Shown piece after piece: positions 15,574-26,568 of a stretch of DNA of 64,000 bases; position 1 is the first letter of the stretch; each line of letters starts with the position of its first letter. The DNA is from Sterolibacterium sp. (GTDB lineage: Bacteria; Pseudomonadota; Gammaproteobacteria; Burkholderiales; Rhodocyclaceae): positions 62,001 through 126,000 of the forward strand of contig JAQTOA010000005.1 of NCBI GenBank assembly GCA_028713555.1, given 5' to 3'. The notes below the pieces were generated by a model, which was not told the DNA's origin, ran no database searches, and was given only the letters and a program-made list of their open reading frames with translations. A program made the translations under genes and the position numbers.

Positions 15574-17566
15574 CGGCGCTGACGTCGTCCTCGTTCAAAG
15601 TACCCGCCGCGGCCTTCAGTTTCATCTGGGCAATCAATGTGTCGAGACGCGCCTTGGCGAGATCCCGGCGGGTTGAATATAGCTGCTGTTGCGCATTCAG
15701 CACATCGATGTTGATGCGCACGCCGACTTCATAACCAAGTTTGTTGGAATCTAGCGCCGACTGGGATGAGACCATGGCCTGCTCCAGCGCCGCAACTTGG
15801 GACAACCCCGAGGTGACCCCAAGGTAGGCCTGGCGCGCCGACAGCGCCGCGCCGCGGCGCGCGTTGTCGAAATCGGCGCTGGCCTTCTCGCGCAAAGCGG
15901 CAGCTTCGCGATCCTTGGAGGCTATCGCTCCACCAGCAAAAAGCGGGATCGCCAACTGCAGACCGACAGTGGTGGCATCCGTGTCGCTCCCCGGCGCGGC
16001 ACGTCCCAAAGCAAAAGTCTCGGACAGGGAACTGCGGCCGCGAGTAGCCACCAGATCCAGCGTTGGAAGGTGGCCGGCGCGCTGCTTCCAGATTTCACGG
16101 CCGGCAATTTCCAGCCCGGCCCGGCTCAACTGCACGGCCAGGCTGTTGGTTTCGGCGGAAGTGACCCACTGCTTGATATCCTCGGGTTGTGGGCGGTGAA
16201 TCTGCGCACCGTTCCTGAGTTTCTTGAGCGCTTCGGCTTCCTTGCCGACGATGGTGCGCAAGGCTTCACGCTTGACCAGCAAATCATTCTCGGCGGCGAT
16301 TTCCTGGGCGGTGGTGAGGTCGGATCTCGCCTGGGCCTCGTGTGTATCGGTAATAGTGGCGGTACCCACCTCGAAGTTGCGCTTGGCGGATGCCAGTTGT
16401 TCGGCAATGGCGGTTTTCTGCGCCCGCGCCGTAGCAAGGTTTTCCTCCGCCAGCAGCACATCGAAATAGGCCTGGGTCAGGCGCAGGATCAGATCCTGGC
16501 GCGCCAATTCATACTGGGCCTCCGCCTGGACCACGGCAAGCTCCGACTGCTTGTAGCTTTCCCAGTTCTGCCAACGGAACAGCGGCTGCGACAGGGAGAT
16601 CGCCCAGCCGTTGCTGTTGTACTTGGCATTGCTTTCATTGACAGGATCTGTGCGTGTCTTGTAATCGAAGTCGTTCCGCACCGTGTTGGCAGACAGGCCG
16701 ACCGTCGGCAGCAGAGCGGCGCGTCCTTGCGGCAGCTTCTCGCGGCCGGCGTCGAGCGCCGCGCGCGCCGAGGAAATTTGCGCGTCATAGCCAATGGCAT
16801 CGCGATAGGCGCCAAGCAGATCGATGGCTTGCGCCGTATCCGCCGCGAGAGCCGCCAACAATAGCAGCGGTAGGATTTTTCTCATGCCCAACTCCCGTGC
16901 CTCAAATAGACCCCAGAAGGTGAAGTGCTCAGGCTGTGGCGCATTGACGAGGACTGGGGCCATGGTTTCGAACAGATTGGTGCTTTGGTAGATCTCCTGC
17001 GCTGTGCGGGTAACCAGTTGCGCATTCATCACCGGCGCTTCGCCGACGATAACGAACATCCTCCCACCGATCTTGAGTTGCGCCAGAAGTTCCGGCGGCA
17101 ACACCGGCAGGCTGCCCGACACCATGATGGCATCATAAGGGGCATGCGCCGGCCAACCTTTGGCAGCGTCTCCAACTTCCAATGTGACATTGCTGATCCG
17201 CTGCTGTCTGAGCGCGGCAAATGCTGCCTGGGCCAGCTCCGGCACAATCTCGACACTCCATACTCTATCAGCATGGGCTGCCAGCAACGCCGCCATATAA
17301 CCGGAGCCGGTGCCGATATCAAGGACCTTGTCCTGTTTCCTGATGCGCAGCGCCTGCAGCGCGTGGGCTTCTATCTTTGGCGCCAGCATACTGGCAGCGT
17401 GACCCAGCGGGATTTCGATATCGGCAAAAGCCAGCTGACGATAGGCCAAGGGAACAAATTCCTCACGCTTGACCACAAAGAGAAGGTCGAGCACGCCCTG
17501 GTCGAGCACCTCCCAAGTGCGAATCTGCTGTTCGACCATGTTGAAGCGGGCTATTTCGATATCCAT
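15554..17566 (-). CDS. PIMT-family methyltransferase read in frame into TolC-type outer-membrane efflux protein
   Basis: One open frame of 670 codons holds two proteins that are normally separate. Residues 1-217 are a protein-L-isoaspartate O-methyltransferase-like domain with SAM motif VLDIGTGSGY (81-90); the canonical QTIS-P active-site loop is replaced by HAASMLAPK, as in a divergent PIMT group. Codon 218 is TGG where a PIMT normally ends, one base from TGA. Ten codons later an internal ATG at 16885 with GGGAG upstream begins a standard signal peptide (MRKILPLLLL to AQA) and a 443-residue TolC-family barrel/coil protein with two repeated outer-membrane efflux domains. TolC is probably translated mainly from 16885, since a fused signal peptide would be internal. 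It follows an RND pump and adaptor and completes that tripartite system. Confidence 0.85.
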   Translation of the reverse strand: MDIEIARFNMVEQQIRTWEVLDQGVLDLLFVVKREEFVPLAYRQLAFADIEIPLGHAASMLAPKIEAHALQALRIRKQDKVLDIGTGSGYMAALLAAHADRVWSVEIVPELAQAAFAALRQQRISNVTLEVGDAAKGWPAHAPYDAIMVSGSLPVLPPELLAQLKIGGRMFVIVGEAPVMNAQLVTRTAQEIYQSTNLFETMAPVLVNAPQPEHFTFWGLFEARELGMRKILPLLLLAALAADTAQAIDLLGAYRDAIGYDAQISSARAALDAGREKLPQGRAALLPTVGLSANTVRNDFDYKTRTDPVNESNAKYNSNGWAISLSQPLFRWQNWESYKQSELAVVQAEAQYELARQDLILRLTQAYFDVLLAEENLATARAQKTAIAEQLASAKRNFEVGTATITDTHEAQARSDLTTAQEIAAENDLLVKREALRTIVGKEAEALKKLRNGAQIHRPQPEDIKQWVTSAETNSLAVQLSRAGLEIAGREIWKQRAGHLPTLDLVATRGRSSLSETFALGRAAPGSDTDATTVGLQLAIPLFAGGAIASKDREAAALREKASADFDNARRGAALSARQAYLGVTSGLSQVAALEQAMVSSQSALDSNKLGYEVGVRINIDVLNAQQQLYSTRRDLAKARLDTLIAQMKLKAAAGTLNEDDVSAVNSLLE
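16892..16896 (-). promoter_or_regulatory. Internal ribosome-binding site for the TolC part
   Basis: GGGAG on the minus strand, six bases before the internal ATG at 16885 where the TolC signal peptide begins. It supports independent translation of TolC (15554-16885, 443 residues) inside the longer PIMT-TolC frame. Confidence 0.55.
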
Positions 17567-17585
17567 GAAAGTTCTCCAAAGAAAT

Positions 17586-17616
17586 ATTAGTATAAACTAA
17601 TACATATCCATGCCAA
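17586..17616 (-). promoter_or_regulatory. Promoter with overlapping palindrome for the PIMT-tolC frame
   Basis: Minus strand -35 TTGGCA (17611-17616, 5 of 6), 16-base spacer, -10 TATACT (17589-17594, 5 of 6). The -10 lies inside the inverted repeat ATTAGT-TTAT-ACTAAT (17586-17601), a possible repressor operator. The start codon at 17566 has GGAG upstream. It suggests transcription separate from the RND pump gene. Confidence 0.5.
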
Positions 17617-17625
17617 AGAAGCATT

Positions 17626-20600
17626 CTAGCTTACCTGGGACGCATCAACCTCTTTCACGCTGAACCATGCCGCATACAAGGCCGGCAGGAACAACAGGGT
17701 CAGCACAGTGGCAACAATCAGGCCGCCCATAATGGCTACCGCCATCGGCGCAAAGAAGGTGCTGCGTGTCAGCGGAATCATCGCCAATATGGCGGCCAGT
17801 GCGGTCAGCACAATGGGGCGGAAACGTCGCACGGTCGAATCAATGATGGCATTCCAACTGCTCTTGCCGGCGTCCTCGTCCTGCTCGATCTGATCCACCA
17901 AGATCACCGAGTTACGCATAATCATCCCCGCCAACGCGATCGTACCGAGCATCGCGACGAAACCGAAAGGCGCTTTGAAGACCAGCAGGAACAGCGTCAC
18001 GCCAATCAATCCGAGCGGCGCCGTTAACACCACCAGGATGGTGCGGCTAAAACTGTGCAGTTGCAGCATCAACGCCGCTAGTACGGCCAGGATGAACAGT
18101 GGCACGCCGGCCGCCACCGACCCCCCTGCCTTGGCGCTTTCCTCAACTACACCGCCAGTCTCCAGCAGGTAGCCCGACGGCAGTTTGGCGCGGATCTGCG
18201 CCAGCGTCGGCAACACCTGGCTGGTTACCACCGGCGCCTGGATGTTGCCGTAGATGCTGGCGCGCACCGTGATGGTCGGCAAGCGATTTCGGCGCCAGAC
18301 CACGCCTTCCTCAAAACCGTAGTAAATACTGGCGATCTGCGCCAGTGGCACGCTTTTTCCGGCGCGCGTCGGCACCGCCAGATCGGCCAGCAAGGACAGA
18401 TGGATGCGCTCCTCCGGCGCCCCGCGTAGCAGCACTTCGATGAGTTGGTCGCGTTCGCGGTAGTAAGTTACCGTGTAGCCACTGAGCGCATTGTTGAGGA
18501 ACATGGAAATGTCCGCCGAGCTAAGACCCAGCAAGCGCGCCTTGCCCTGATCTACATCCAGACGTATCACCTTTGAGGGTTCATTCCAGTCAAACTGCAC
18601 ATTGTTGAGGTGGCGGTTCTCCCGCATCTTCTGCGCGACCTCGGCAGCGATGACGCGGAGCGTCGGGATATCTGGTCCGGAAACCCGGAACTGCACCGGA
18701 AAACCCACCGGCGGGCCGTTTTCGAGCCGGTTGATGACCGCGCGTAACTCAGTGAAGTCGTTCTCAAACAACGCGATCAAGCGGGTTCGCAATGCCTCGC
18801 GCTCCTTTAGCCCCTTGGCCAGAATGACAAACTGAGCAAAATTATTTTGTGTCAGTTGCTGGTCGAGCGACAGGAAAAAGCGCGGGCTGCCGGCGCCGAC
18901 ATAAGCGACATAGTTTTCGATCCCCTCCTCCCTGGCCAGGATCGCTTCCAGCTTCCTGACCTGAGCTTCCGTAGCAGCCATCGAAGATCCTTCAGCCAGA
19001 CGCAGGTCGACCAGCAGTTCTGGGCGCGTCGAGGCAGGGAAGAACTGCTGCTGGACGAAACCGAAGCTGAACACCGACAGTCCGAAGATGATTAGCGTGG
19101 TGGCGATAGTGAGTTTGCGGTGGCGCACGCACCATTCGACCAAGCGCCGAAAACGCAGGTAGAACGGCTTGTTATACACCGTATATTCATCGACGGGAGA
19201 GTGGCCGGATTTCTTGTCGAGGTCGGGCAGCAGCTTGTAGCCCAGATAGGGGACAAACACCACCGCCGCCACCCAGGAAATCAGCAGCGCGGTCACTGTG
19301 ACCTGAAAAATCGAGCGCGTGTATTCGCCTGTGGTCGACGCCGCCGTGGCAATCGGCAGGAAACCCGCGGCCGTGACCAGGGTGCCGGACAGCATGGGCA
19401 AAGCAGTGCTGGTATAGGCAAAACTGGCTGCTTTCATCCGGTCCCAGCCTTGTTCCATCTTGATCGCCATCATCTCCACGGCAATGATGGCGTCATCGAC
19501 CAGCAGTCCGAGAGACAGCACCAGAGCCCCCAGAGAGATTTTGTGGAGGCCGATATCCAACAGGCGCATACAGAGAAAAGTGGCTGCCAGCACCAGTGGG
19601 ATGGTCAGTGCCACCACCAGGCCGCTCCGCCAGCCGAGGCTGAAAAAACTCACCAGCAGTACGATCGTCACTGCCTCCGCCAGGGTGCGCATGAATTCAT
19701 TCACCGAGCGAGCCACCGCCTTGGGCTGGCTCGACACCTGTTGCAATTCGAGACCTACCGGCAGTTCGTCCCGAATGCGTGCCGTCTCGCGTTCGAGATT
19801 ACGGCCGAGTTCGATGATGTCGCCGCCTTTGGCCATGGAGATGCCGAGGCCGAACGCCTCGTGAGCCATGAAGCGCATTTTGCTGGTCGGCGGGTCGGCG
19901 TAAGCGCGATAAACGCGGGCGATGTCGCCGAGGCGAAACTCTCGTCCGCCGGCGCGTATGGGAGTATTGCGCAACTTATCGATGGAATCGAAATCGCCAC
20001 CCGGCCGCAAGTAGATCTTGTCGCTGGCCGTCTCGAAAGCTCCCGCCGGAAGTTTGGTGTTCTGCTGCTGCAAGGACAGGAGAATGGTCTGAAGATCTAC
20101 GCCGAGCGTGGCGAGCTTGGGGTTCGAAAGTTCGATAAAGATCTTCTCTTCCTGTTCGCCAATCAGTTCAACTTTTCCCACATCCTTGACACGCAGCAGG
20201 TCGAGGCGCACTTTCTCACCGTACTCCTTGAGTTGTGCGTAACTGAAACCCTCGCCGGTCAGCGCATACAGATTGCCCAGCGTTTCTCCAAACTCGTCGT
20301 TGAAATAAGGTCCGCTAATTCCCGCCGGCAGGGTTTGACGAATGTCGCCGATTTTCTTGCGCACCTGATACCAGATATCCGGTACCTCACCGGATGGTGT
20401 CGAGTCTTTCAGCAGGACAAACACCATTGACTCGCCGGGCTTCGAATAGCTGCGCAGCAAATCGACACGCGGGGTTTCCTGCAATTTCTTTTCAATGCGC
20501 TCGGTAAGCTGTTGCTCTACCTCGTGCGCCGTAGCGCCTGGCCAAAGGGTGCGCACCACCATGATCTTGAAGGTAAACGGCGGATCTTCCGACTGGCCAA

Positions 20601-20703
20601 GATGCGTGTAGGACTGCGTGCCGATGATGGCCAGGGCCAGCATGGCGAACAGGACGAAGGGGCGGTGCGTGAGCGCCCACTCGGAAAGATTGAGGCGCTT
20701 CAT
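17626..20703 (-). CDS. RND-family efflux transporter permease (inner membrane)
   Basis: Proton-driven multidrug or solvent exporter of the AcrB/HAE1 type, 1025 residues, twelve predicted membrane segments and two large periplasmic loops. TM1 is at about 13-32, and TM4 carries the proton-relay pair in LGLLVDDAIIAVEMM (about 400-414). The periplasmic start GQSEDPPFTFKIMVV and WPGATAHEVEQQLTERIE place it in the branch that also contains TriC-like pumps. Its ATG overlaps the adaptor stop (ATGA). The PIMT-TolC gene follows after 59 bases. The substrate cannot be told from sequence. Confidence 0.93.
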   Translation of the reverse strand: MKRLNLSEWALTHRPFVLFAMLALAIIGTQSYTHLGQSEDPPFTFKIMVVRTLWPGATAHEVEQQLTERIEKKLQETPRVDLLRSYSKPGESMVFVLLKDSTPSGEVPDIWYQVRKKIGDIRQTLPAGISGPYFNDEFGETLGNLYALTGEGFSYAQLKEYGEKVRLDLLRVKDVGKVELIGEQEEKIFIELSNPKLATLGVDLQTILLSLQQQNTKLPAGAFETASDKIYLRPGGDFDSIDKLRNTPIRAGGREFRLGDIARVYRAYADPPTSKMRFMAHEAFGLGISMAKGGDIIELGRNLERETARIRDELPVGLELQQVSSQPKAVARSVNEFMRTLAEAVTIVLLVSFFSLGWRSGLVVALTIPLVLAATFLCMRLLDIGLHKISLGALVLSLGLLVDDAIIAVEMMAIKMEQGWDRMKAASFAYTSTALPMLSGTLVTAAGFLPIATAASTTGEYTRSIFQVTVTALLISWVAAVVFVPYLGYKLLPDLDKKSGHSPVDEYTVYNKPFYLRFRRLVEWCVRHRKLTIATTLIIFGLSVFSFGFVQQQFFPASTRPELLVDLRLAEGSSMAATEAQVRKLEAILAREEGIENYVAYVGAGSPRFFLSLDQQLTQNNFAQFVILAKGLKEREALRTRLIALFENDFTELRAVINRLENGPPVGFPVQFRVSGPDIPTLRVIAAEVAQKMRENRHLNNVQFDWNEPSKVIRLDVDQGKARLLGLSSADISMFLNNALSGYTVTYYRERDQLIEVLLRGAPEERIHLSLLADLAVPTRAGKSVPLAQIASIYYGFEEGVVWRRNRLPTITVRASIYGNIQAPVVTSQVLPTLAQIRAKLPSGYLLETGGVVEESAKAGGSVAAGVPLFILAVLAALMLQLHSFSRTILVVLTAPLGLIGVTLFLLVFKAPFGFVAMLGTIALAGMIMRNSVILVDQIEQDEDAGKSSWNAIIDSTVRRFRPIVLTALAAILAMIPLTRSTFFAPMAVAIMGGLIVATVLTLLFLPALYAAWFSVKEVDASQVS

Positions 20704-21788
20704 GGCTTGAGTGCTGTGGCCTGCATCAACGGCCGCACCACTTGGCCGGGCAGCAACTTGTGCACGCCTGCCACCACCACGCGTTCGCCGACACTCAGGC
20801 CGCTCAGAATCGGGACGCCGTTATCGCCATATTCTCCGATCGTCACCGGTCGTGGCGCGACCTTGTTATCGGCGCCTTCAACCACCCATACCAAAGCTTG
20901 ACCTTCCTTTTGCGTCACCGCCGCCAGGGGCAGTAGCACCGACGGAGTGGCGGTACCCATGAACATCACGCTGGCGGTCATGCCGAGGCGAACCACGGGA
21001 CCGACCTCGAGCATGCTGACCTTGACGGCAAAAGTGCGCGTCATGGCATCGGCATTGGGAGCAATTTCGCGCACTTTGCCGCGGTAAGTTTTGCCTGGCT
21101 CCGCCCACAGACGAATCGACGCTTCGGACGCAGCACGCAGTTCGGCCAGACGGTTTTCCGCCACGGCCACCACCACTTCCTTTTCTTCCGGCCGCGCCAA
21201 TTTCATCACCACCTGACCGGCGCCGACCACCTGGCCGGGGTCGGCATAAATGGCAGTGATGACGCCCGCATGATCGGCGTGCAAGGCGGCGTAAGCGGCC
21301 TGATTTCCAGCCAGTGAGGCCTGTGAGCGCGCCTGTTCGAAGCGGGCCCTGGCGGCACTGAAGGCATTCAGCTTGGCGTCATATGCCGCCTGGCTGATGA
21401 AATTTTTCTCCCGCAGTGAACTGTAGCGATCCAGTTCGGCCTTGGCGAACAGGTATTCCGTTTCGCCGGCAGCGGCTTGCGCACGGGCCGCATCGGCATT
21501 CAGCGCCGAATCGGCCGGATCGAGGCGCGCCAACACATCACCCGTCCCCACCCTGCTGCCGACATCGACTTGGCGGGAGACCAGCTTGCCGGCAATACGA
21601 AAGGCCAAATCGGCCTCATGACGTGCCCTTACCTCCCCGGTATACACCGCGCGATCGGCATCAGGGTTGGCCTGAACCCGAATTACCAGCGCCGGACGTA
21701 TGCTTTCCGCTACCGGCTCGGGGCGGCTGCAACCGGTCAAACTAACGCTCACGGCGATGCCGAGCGTGAGCAGGTTCAGGTTACGCAT
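20700..21788 (-). CDS. RND efflux periplasmic adaptor lipoprotein
   Basis: Membrane-fusion protein that links the RND pump to TolC, 362 residues. The N-terminus MRNLNLLTLGIAVSVSLTGC is a lipoprotein signal with lipobox LTGC. A barrel-sandwich (lipoyl-like) half is at AFRIAGKLVSRQVDVGSRVGTGD, a helical hairpin at about 95-165, and the second half-motif at HADHAGVITAIYADPGQVV, followed by beta-barrel and membrane-proximal domains. The ATG at 21788 was chosen for the lipobox; an ATG at 21809 is possible. It overlaps the pump gene downstream. Confidence 0.92.
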   Translation of the reverse strand: MRNLNLLTLGIAVSVSLTGCSRPEPVAESIRPALVIRVQANPDADRAVYTGEVRARHEADLAFRIAGKLVSRQVDVGSRVGTGDVLARLDPADSALNADAARAQAAAGETEYLFAKAELDRYSSLREKNFISQAAYDAKLNAFSAARARFEQARSQASLAGNQAAYAALHADHAGVITAIYADPGQVVGAGQVVMKLARPEEKEVVVAVAENRLAELRAASEASIRLWAEPGKTYRGKVREIAPNADAMTRTFAVKVSMLEVGPVVRLGMTASVMFMGTATPSVLLPLAAVTQKEGQALVWVVEGADNKVAPRPVTIGEYGDNGVPILSGLSVGERVVVAGVHKLLPGQVVRPLMQATALKP

Positions 21789-21814
21789 TTTGGAATTTCC
21801 CCGCTTCATTACGG

Positions 21815-21849
21815 TCCCGACCCAAGTCGGGAATCGGCCCGCAATTATA
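21815..21849 (-). promoter_or_regulatory. Promoter -10 and hairpin before the RND adaptor
   Basis: On the minus strand TATAAT (21844-21849) lies about 60 bases before the adaptor ATG. Near the expected +1 is a 7-bp perfect inverted repeat TCCCGAC-CCAA-GTCGGGA (21815-21832). No strong -35 was found. The repeat could be an operator or mRNA hairpin; there is no T-run, so a terminator for the carbonic anhydrase gene is less likely. Confidence 0.4.
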
Positions 21850-21868
21850 AGCAGTATCCCCTTTGTGG

Positions 21869-23326
21869 TTAGCGCGATTCCTTGATGATCCGGTTGTTGC
21901 CCGGCTGCACCGGACGCGCATTGTTGCGGTAGAGACGGGAGAAGATGGAGACCTGTTCGGCCGAGACTTGAACCGGCTGCTTGAAGACCATCCATAGGAC
22001 ATCTTCGCTGCAGGGCGGTGTCGTCAGAGATCCCATGTAAGTCCAATAGTTCCGGTTCTCCGGCAGCAACCCGTTCAGATCAATGGCCACATTCGGCGCC
22101 ACATCCTGATTCACTTCCAGTGGCAGGTTGTTCCACAGGGTCTGAATCACGGGCTGCTCCGTGCCTTTTTCAAGCAGCACGGCGATCACTGCCAGATGAT
22201 TATCCATGTCCTTGTGCACCAGATGCACCACCATGTCGTAGGCCTTGCCATTGACGCGCTCTTCCGACGGGCGATGGAAATGAAGCTGAATCAGCTCATA
22301 CTGGCTACCCATGACGCTGATGGTGCTTCCCGATCCGACATTGACTTGTATCGTGTGGCCGTTGTCGATGATACGGAAAAAAGACTTCTGGTAATCAAAC
22401 TTGATCGCTTCAAGGTCGACGCGGATCCCTTCCCTGATGTCGATCGGCGACTGACGCTTGCCGGAAGCGCAAGTCGCATAATCCGGCCGCAGCTTGCCCC
22501 AGTTGGTTGGCGCGCCCTCGCCTTCATAGCTCCAATGGGCGTGGGAAACCTCACTGGCGGCGGGAACTGGATTGACTGGGGCAGCCTTCTTGCGGCTGGG
22601 ACGAGTTGAACTGCGTAAGTAGGTGTACGTGTCCGCTTTGGAGGGTGGCACCAAAGGTCGGGTGTGCGCCGCAGCTGCGGGAGAGGATTGCTGGGCAGTG
22701 ATGGATGCCGGTTTCTCCGCCGCGGCCATGGCGGCGAGTTCCTCCTTGGAGGGTAAACCGATCTTGGCGGGTGGCGTCGCTTCGACGGGGTAAACCGCCG
22801 CTGGCTTGGTCTCACGCGCGCTGCGCATATCGGCGTACATTGCCTTGGGCGGCGCTGCGACTGGAGGCTTCGCGGCTGCTTCTGCCGCAACCCGGTCGGC
22901 CGCCTCCGCGACCCCCTTCATTTCACCGACTGTGCGTAGCTTGCAGGCTTCCGTGAGCAGCTTATCGTCTACACTATTGACTGCCGCCTGCATTTCAACG
23001 GGCGTATCGACGGTTTCCTGCTTTACCGATTTGCCGTTGTACCGATAGACACGCTTGACCGTGGCAAAGCTGCGATTTTCGCAATCGTAGCGATTGAGCG
23101 CTTCAACCGCCGAGTAATTCAAACCGCTCTCGCCGACCTGCATTTCGCGGCCAAGCCACAGGCGGCTCCATGCCATGGTCTTGCCGCCAATCCGGGCAAT
23201 CCGGGCTTTGTCGATCTCGACGCTCTCGGTTCCGTCGCTGGCGATTTTCTGCCAGTTGGCCGCTTGCCCGGTCTGTGCAGTAATCGATGCCAGCGCCGTT
23301 AGAATTACAATGATAGGTAGACGCAT
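21869..23326 (-). CDS. Periplasmic alpha-type carbonic anhydrase with long N-terminal extension
   Basis: Zinc enzyme interconverting CO2 and bicarbonate, 485 residues, about twice the usual bacterial alpha-CA. Residues 1-22 are a signal peptide. About 23-120 form a beta-rich domain (NWQKIASDGTESVEIDK, MAWSRLWL, CENRSFATVKRVYRY) resembling the surface-adhesin E-like fold. About 120-250 is a low-complexity Ala/Pro linker. The alpha-CA domain (about 255-480) has HWSYEGEGAPTNWG, SPIDI, zinc ligands in QLHFH and the VVHLVHKD histidine, and LTTPPCSEDVLW. The ATG at 23326 was chosen to begin the signal peptide. It faces thiC across a shared 152-base gap. Confidence 0.9.
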   Translation of the reverse strand: MRLPIIVILTALASITAQTGQAANWQKIASDGTESVEIDKARIARIGGKTMAWSRLWLGREMQVGESGLNYSAVEALNRYDCENRSFATVKRVYRYNGKSVKQETVDTPVEMQAAVNSVDDKLLTEACKLRTVGEMKGVAEAADRVAAEAAAKPPVAAPPKAMYADMRSARETKPAAVYPVEATPPAKIGLPSKEELAAMAAAEKPASITAQQSSPAAAAHTRPLVPPSKADTYTYLRSSTRPSRKKAAPVNPVPAASEVSHAHWSYEGEGAPTNWGKLRPDYATCASGKRQSPIDIREGIRVDLEAIKFDYQKSFFRIIDNGHTIQVNVGSGSTISVMGSQYELIQLHFHRPSEERVNGKAYDMVVHLVHKDMDNHLAVIAVLLEKGTEQPVIQTLWNNLPLEVNQDVAPNVAIDLNGLLPENRNYWTYMGSLTTPPCSEDVLWMVFKQPVQVSAEQVSIFSRLYRNNARPVQPGNNRIIKESR

Positions 23327-23424
23327 ACTGCACCCTTTATTTGACGTAACCACTATATCGGCCTGACGCAGCAGAACTTTAGCGCACTTTGGTTATGGTT
23401 GCATTCCGGCAACGTTTCCAGTAG

Positions 23425-25374
<1,950 letters not shown>

Positions 25375-25389
25375 AGCCGGGTTGACGCA

Positions 25390-26280
25390 ATGCATTTCGA
25401 TCCCACGCACAGCGTCGACCTGAAAGATCCGCACGCCGTTTTTCTGGCCATCGACTCACTGTTGCTGCGGCGTTTTGGTCCAGGCTACGGCCAGCCTTTG
25501 CTAGAACAAGCGATCTGCGACCTGGCGTGCGCCTTTCGCGGCGAATATCCCGGCTTGCTGCGCTGCGACACCCTTTATCACGACTTGCGCCACGCTCTCG
25601 ACTGTGCACTGGCGATGGCCCGCCTGCTCGACGGCCAGGCAACGTGCGCCTCGCGGGAGGCTCCCGAATTTATCGACATGGAGCATGCCTTGCTCGGCAT
25701 ATTGCTGGCGCTCTACCACGACATCGGCATGCTGCGCCGCTGTGATGAAGCGCATATGCAGGGAGCACAACTGACGCCGATCCATGAAGCACGCGGGGTC
25801 GAGTTCATGCGCGATTACCTGGGCTGCACGGCACTGGCGCATCTGGCGCAGAAAGCCGAACTGATCATGGTCACCCGCCTGACCTGGCACATGCCGGCGG
25901 ATATTTCCAGACTCGATCGGGCCATTTCCTGCCTGCTTGGCGCCGCAGACATCATGAGTCAACTGGCGGATCGTTGTTATCTGGAAAAGTGCCGCGATTT
26001 CCTGTTTGTCGAATTCAGCGCCATCGGACTGGCCGGCTCCCCAGGCCTGCCTTACCCCGACCCGGAGACCCTGCTGAAAACCACACCGGAGTTTTATACC
26101 GGCTTGCTCAGGGAGCGGATTCATAACGAATATGCCGACGCTGATCGCCACATGGAAATCCATTTTGGCGGCATCTGCCCCTATGCGGCTGCGATCAAGC
26201 GCAACTTCGACTATTTAGGAGATCTGCTGGCCAATGAGGATCTCTCCCGGCTGCAACGTCTGCCGCAGCGAGTGATTTAG
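25390..26280 (+). CDS. HD-domain metal-dependent phosphohydrolase, uncharacterised
   Basis: Predicted HD/PDEase-fold hydrolase, 296 residues. The metal-site histidines appear as YHDLRHALD (H64, H68) and LYHDIGML (H110, D111), with a further late histidine in RLTWHMP. There is no GYP motif and no sensor domain. It lies 15 bases after thiC and just before a cysteine-cluster gene, suggesting co-transcription. The substrate is unknown; related proteins cleave cyclic nucleotides or nucleotides. Confidence 0.75.
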   Translation: MHFDPTHSVDLKDPHAVFLAIDSLLLRRFGPGYGQPLLEQAICDLACAFRGEYPGLLRCDTLYHDLRHALDCALAMARLLDGQATCASREAPEFIDMEHALLGILLALYHDIGMLRRCDEAHMQGAQLTPIHEARGVEFMRDYLGCTALAHLAQKAELIMVTRLTWHMPADISRLDRAISCLLGAADIMSQLADRCYLEKCRDFLFVEFSAIGLAGSPGLPYPDPETLLKTTPEFYTGLLRERIHNEYADADRHMEIHFGGICPYAAAIKRNFDYLGDLLANEDLSRLQRLPQRVI

Positions 26281-26282
26281 CC

Positions 26283-26564
26283 ATGTTTGCCTGTCGTCCA
26301 GGCTGCGCTGCCTGCTGCATCGCGCCGTCGATCAGTTCCCTGAAAAAACCTGCTGGCGTGGCTTGCCCGCAACTCGATCAGCACCTGCGCTGCCGTCTTT
26401 ATGGCCAGCCGGAACGTCCCGCCTGTTGCTCAGGACTACAGGCTTCCGCAGAAATGTGCGGCGAGTTGCGCGAACAAGCCCTGGCCTGGCTCGCCGCGCT
26501 GGAAACGGCTACCGGAGATTACCCCCCAACCACCAATTTCACTTGCGGCACGCCGATTCGGTGA
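26283..26564 (+). CDS. YkgJ-family cysteine-cluster protein
   Basis: Small (93 residues) protein rich in cysteines: C4, C8, C11, C12, C28, C37, C48, C49, C59 and C88, in the pattern Cx3Cx2CC then CxxxxxxxC of the YkgJ zinc/iron-chelating family. No signal peptide. Starts two bases after the HD-domain gene, so it is probably in the thiC transcript. It ends four bases before the convergent NodT-type gene. The molecular role of the family is unknown. Confidence 0.85.
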   Translation: MFACRPGCAACCIAPSISSLKKPAGVACPQLDQHLRCRLYGQPERPACCSGLQASAEMCGELREQALAWLAALETATGDYPPTTNFTCGTPIR

Positions 26565-26568
26565 GTTG

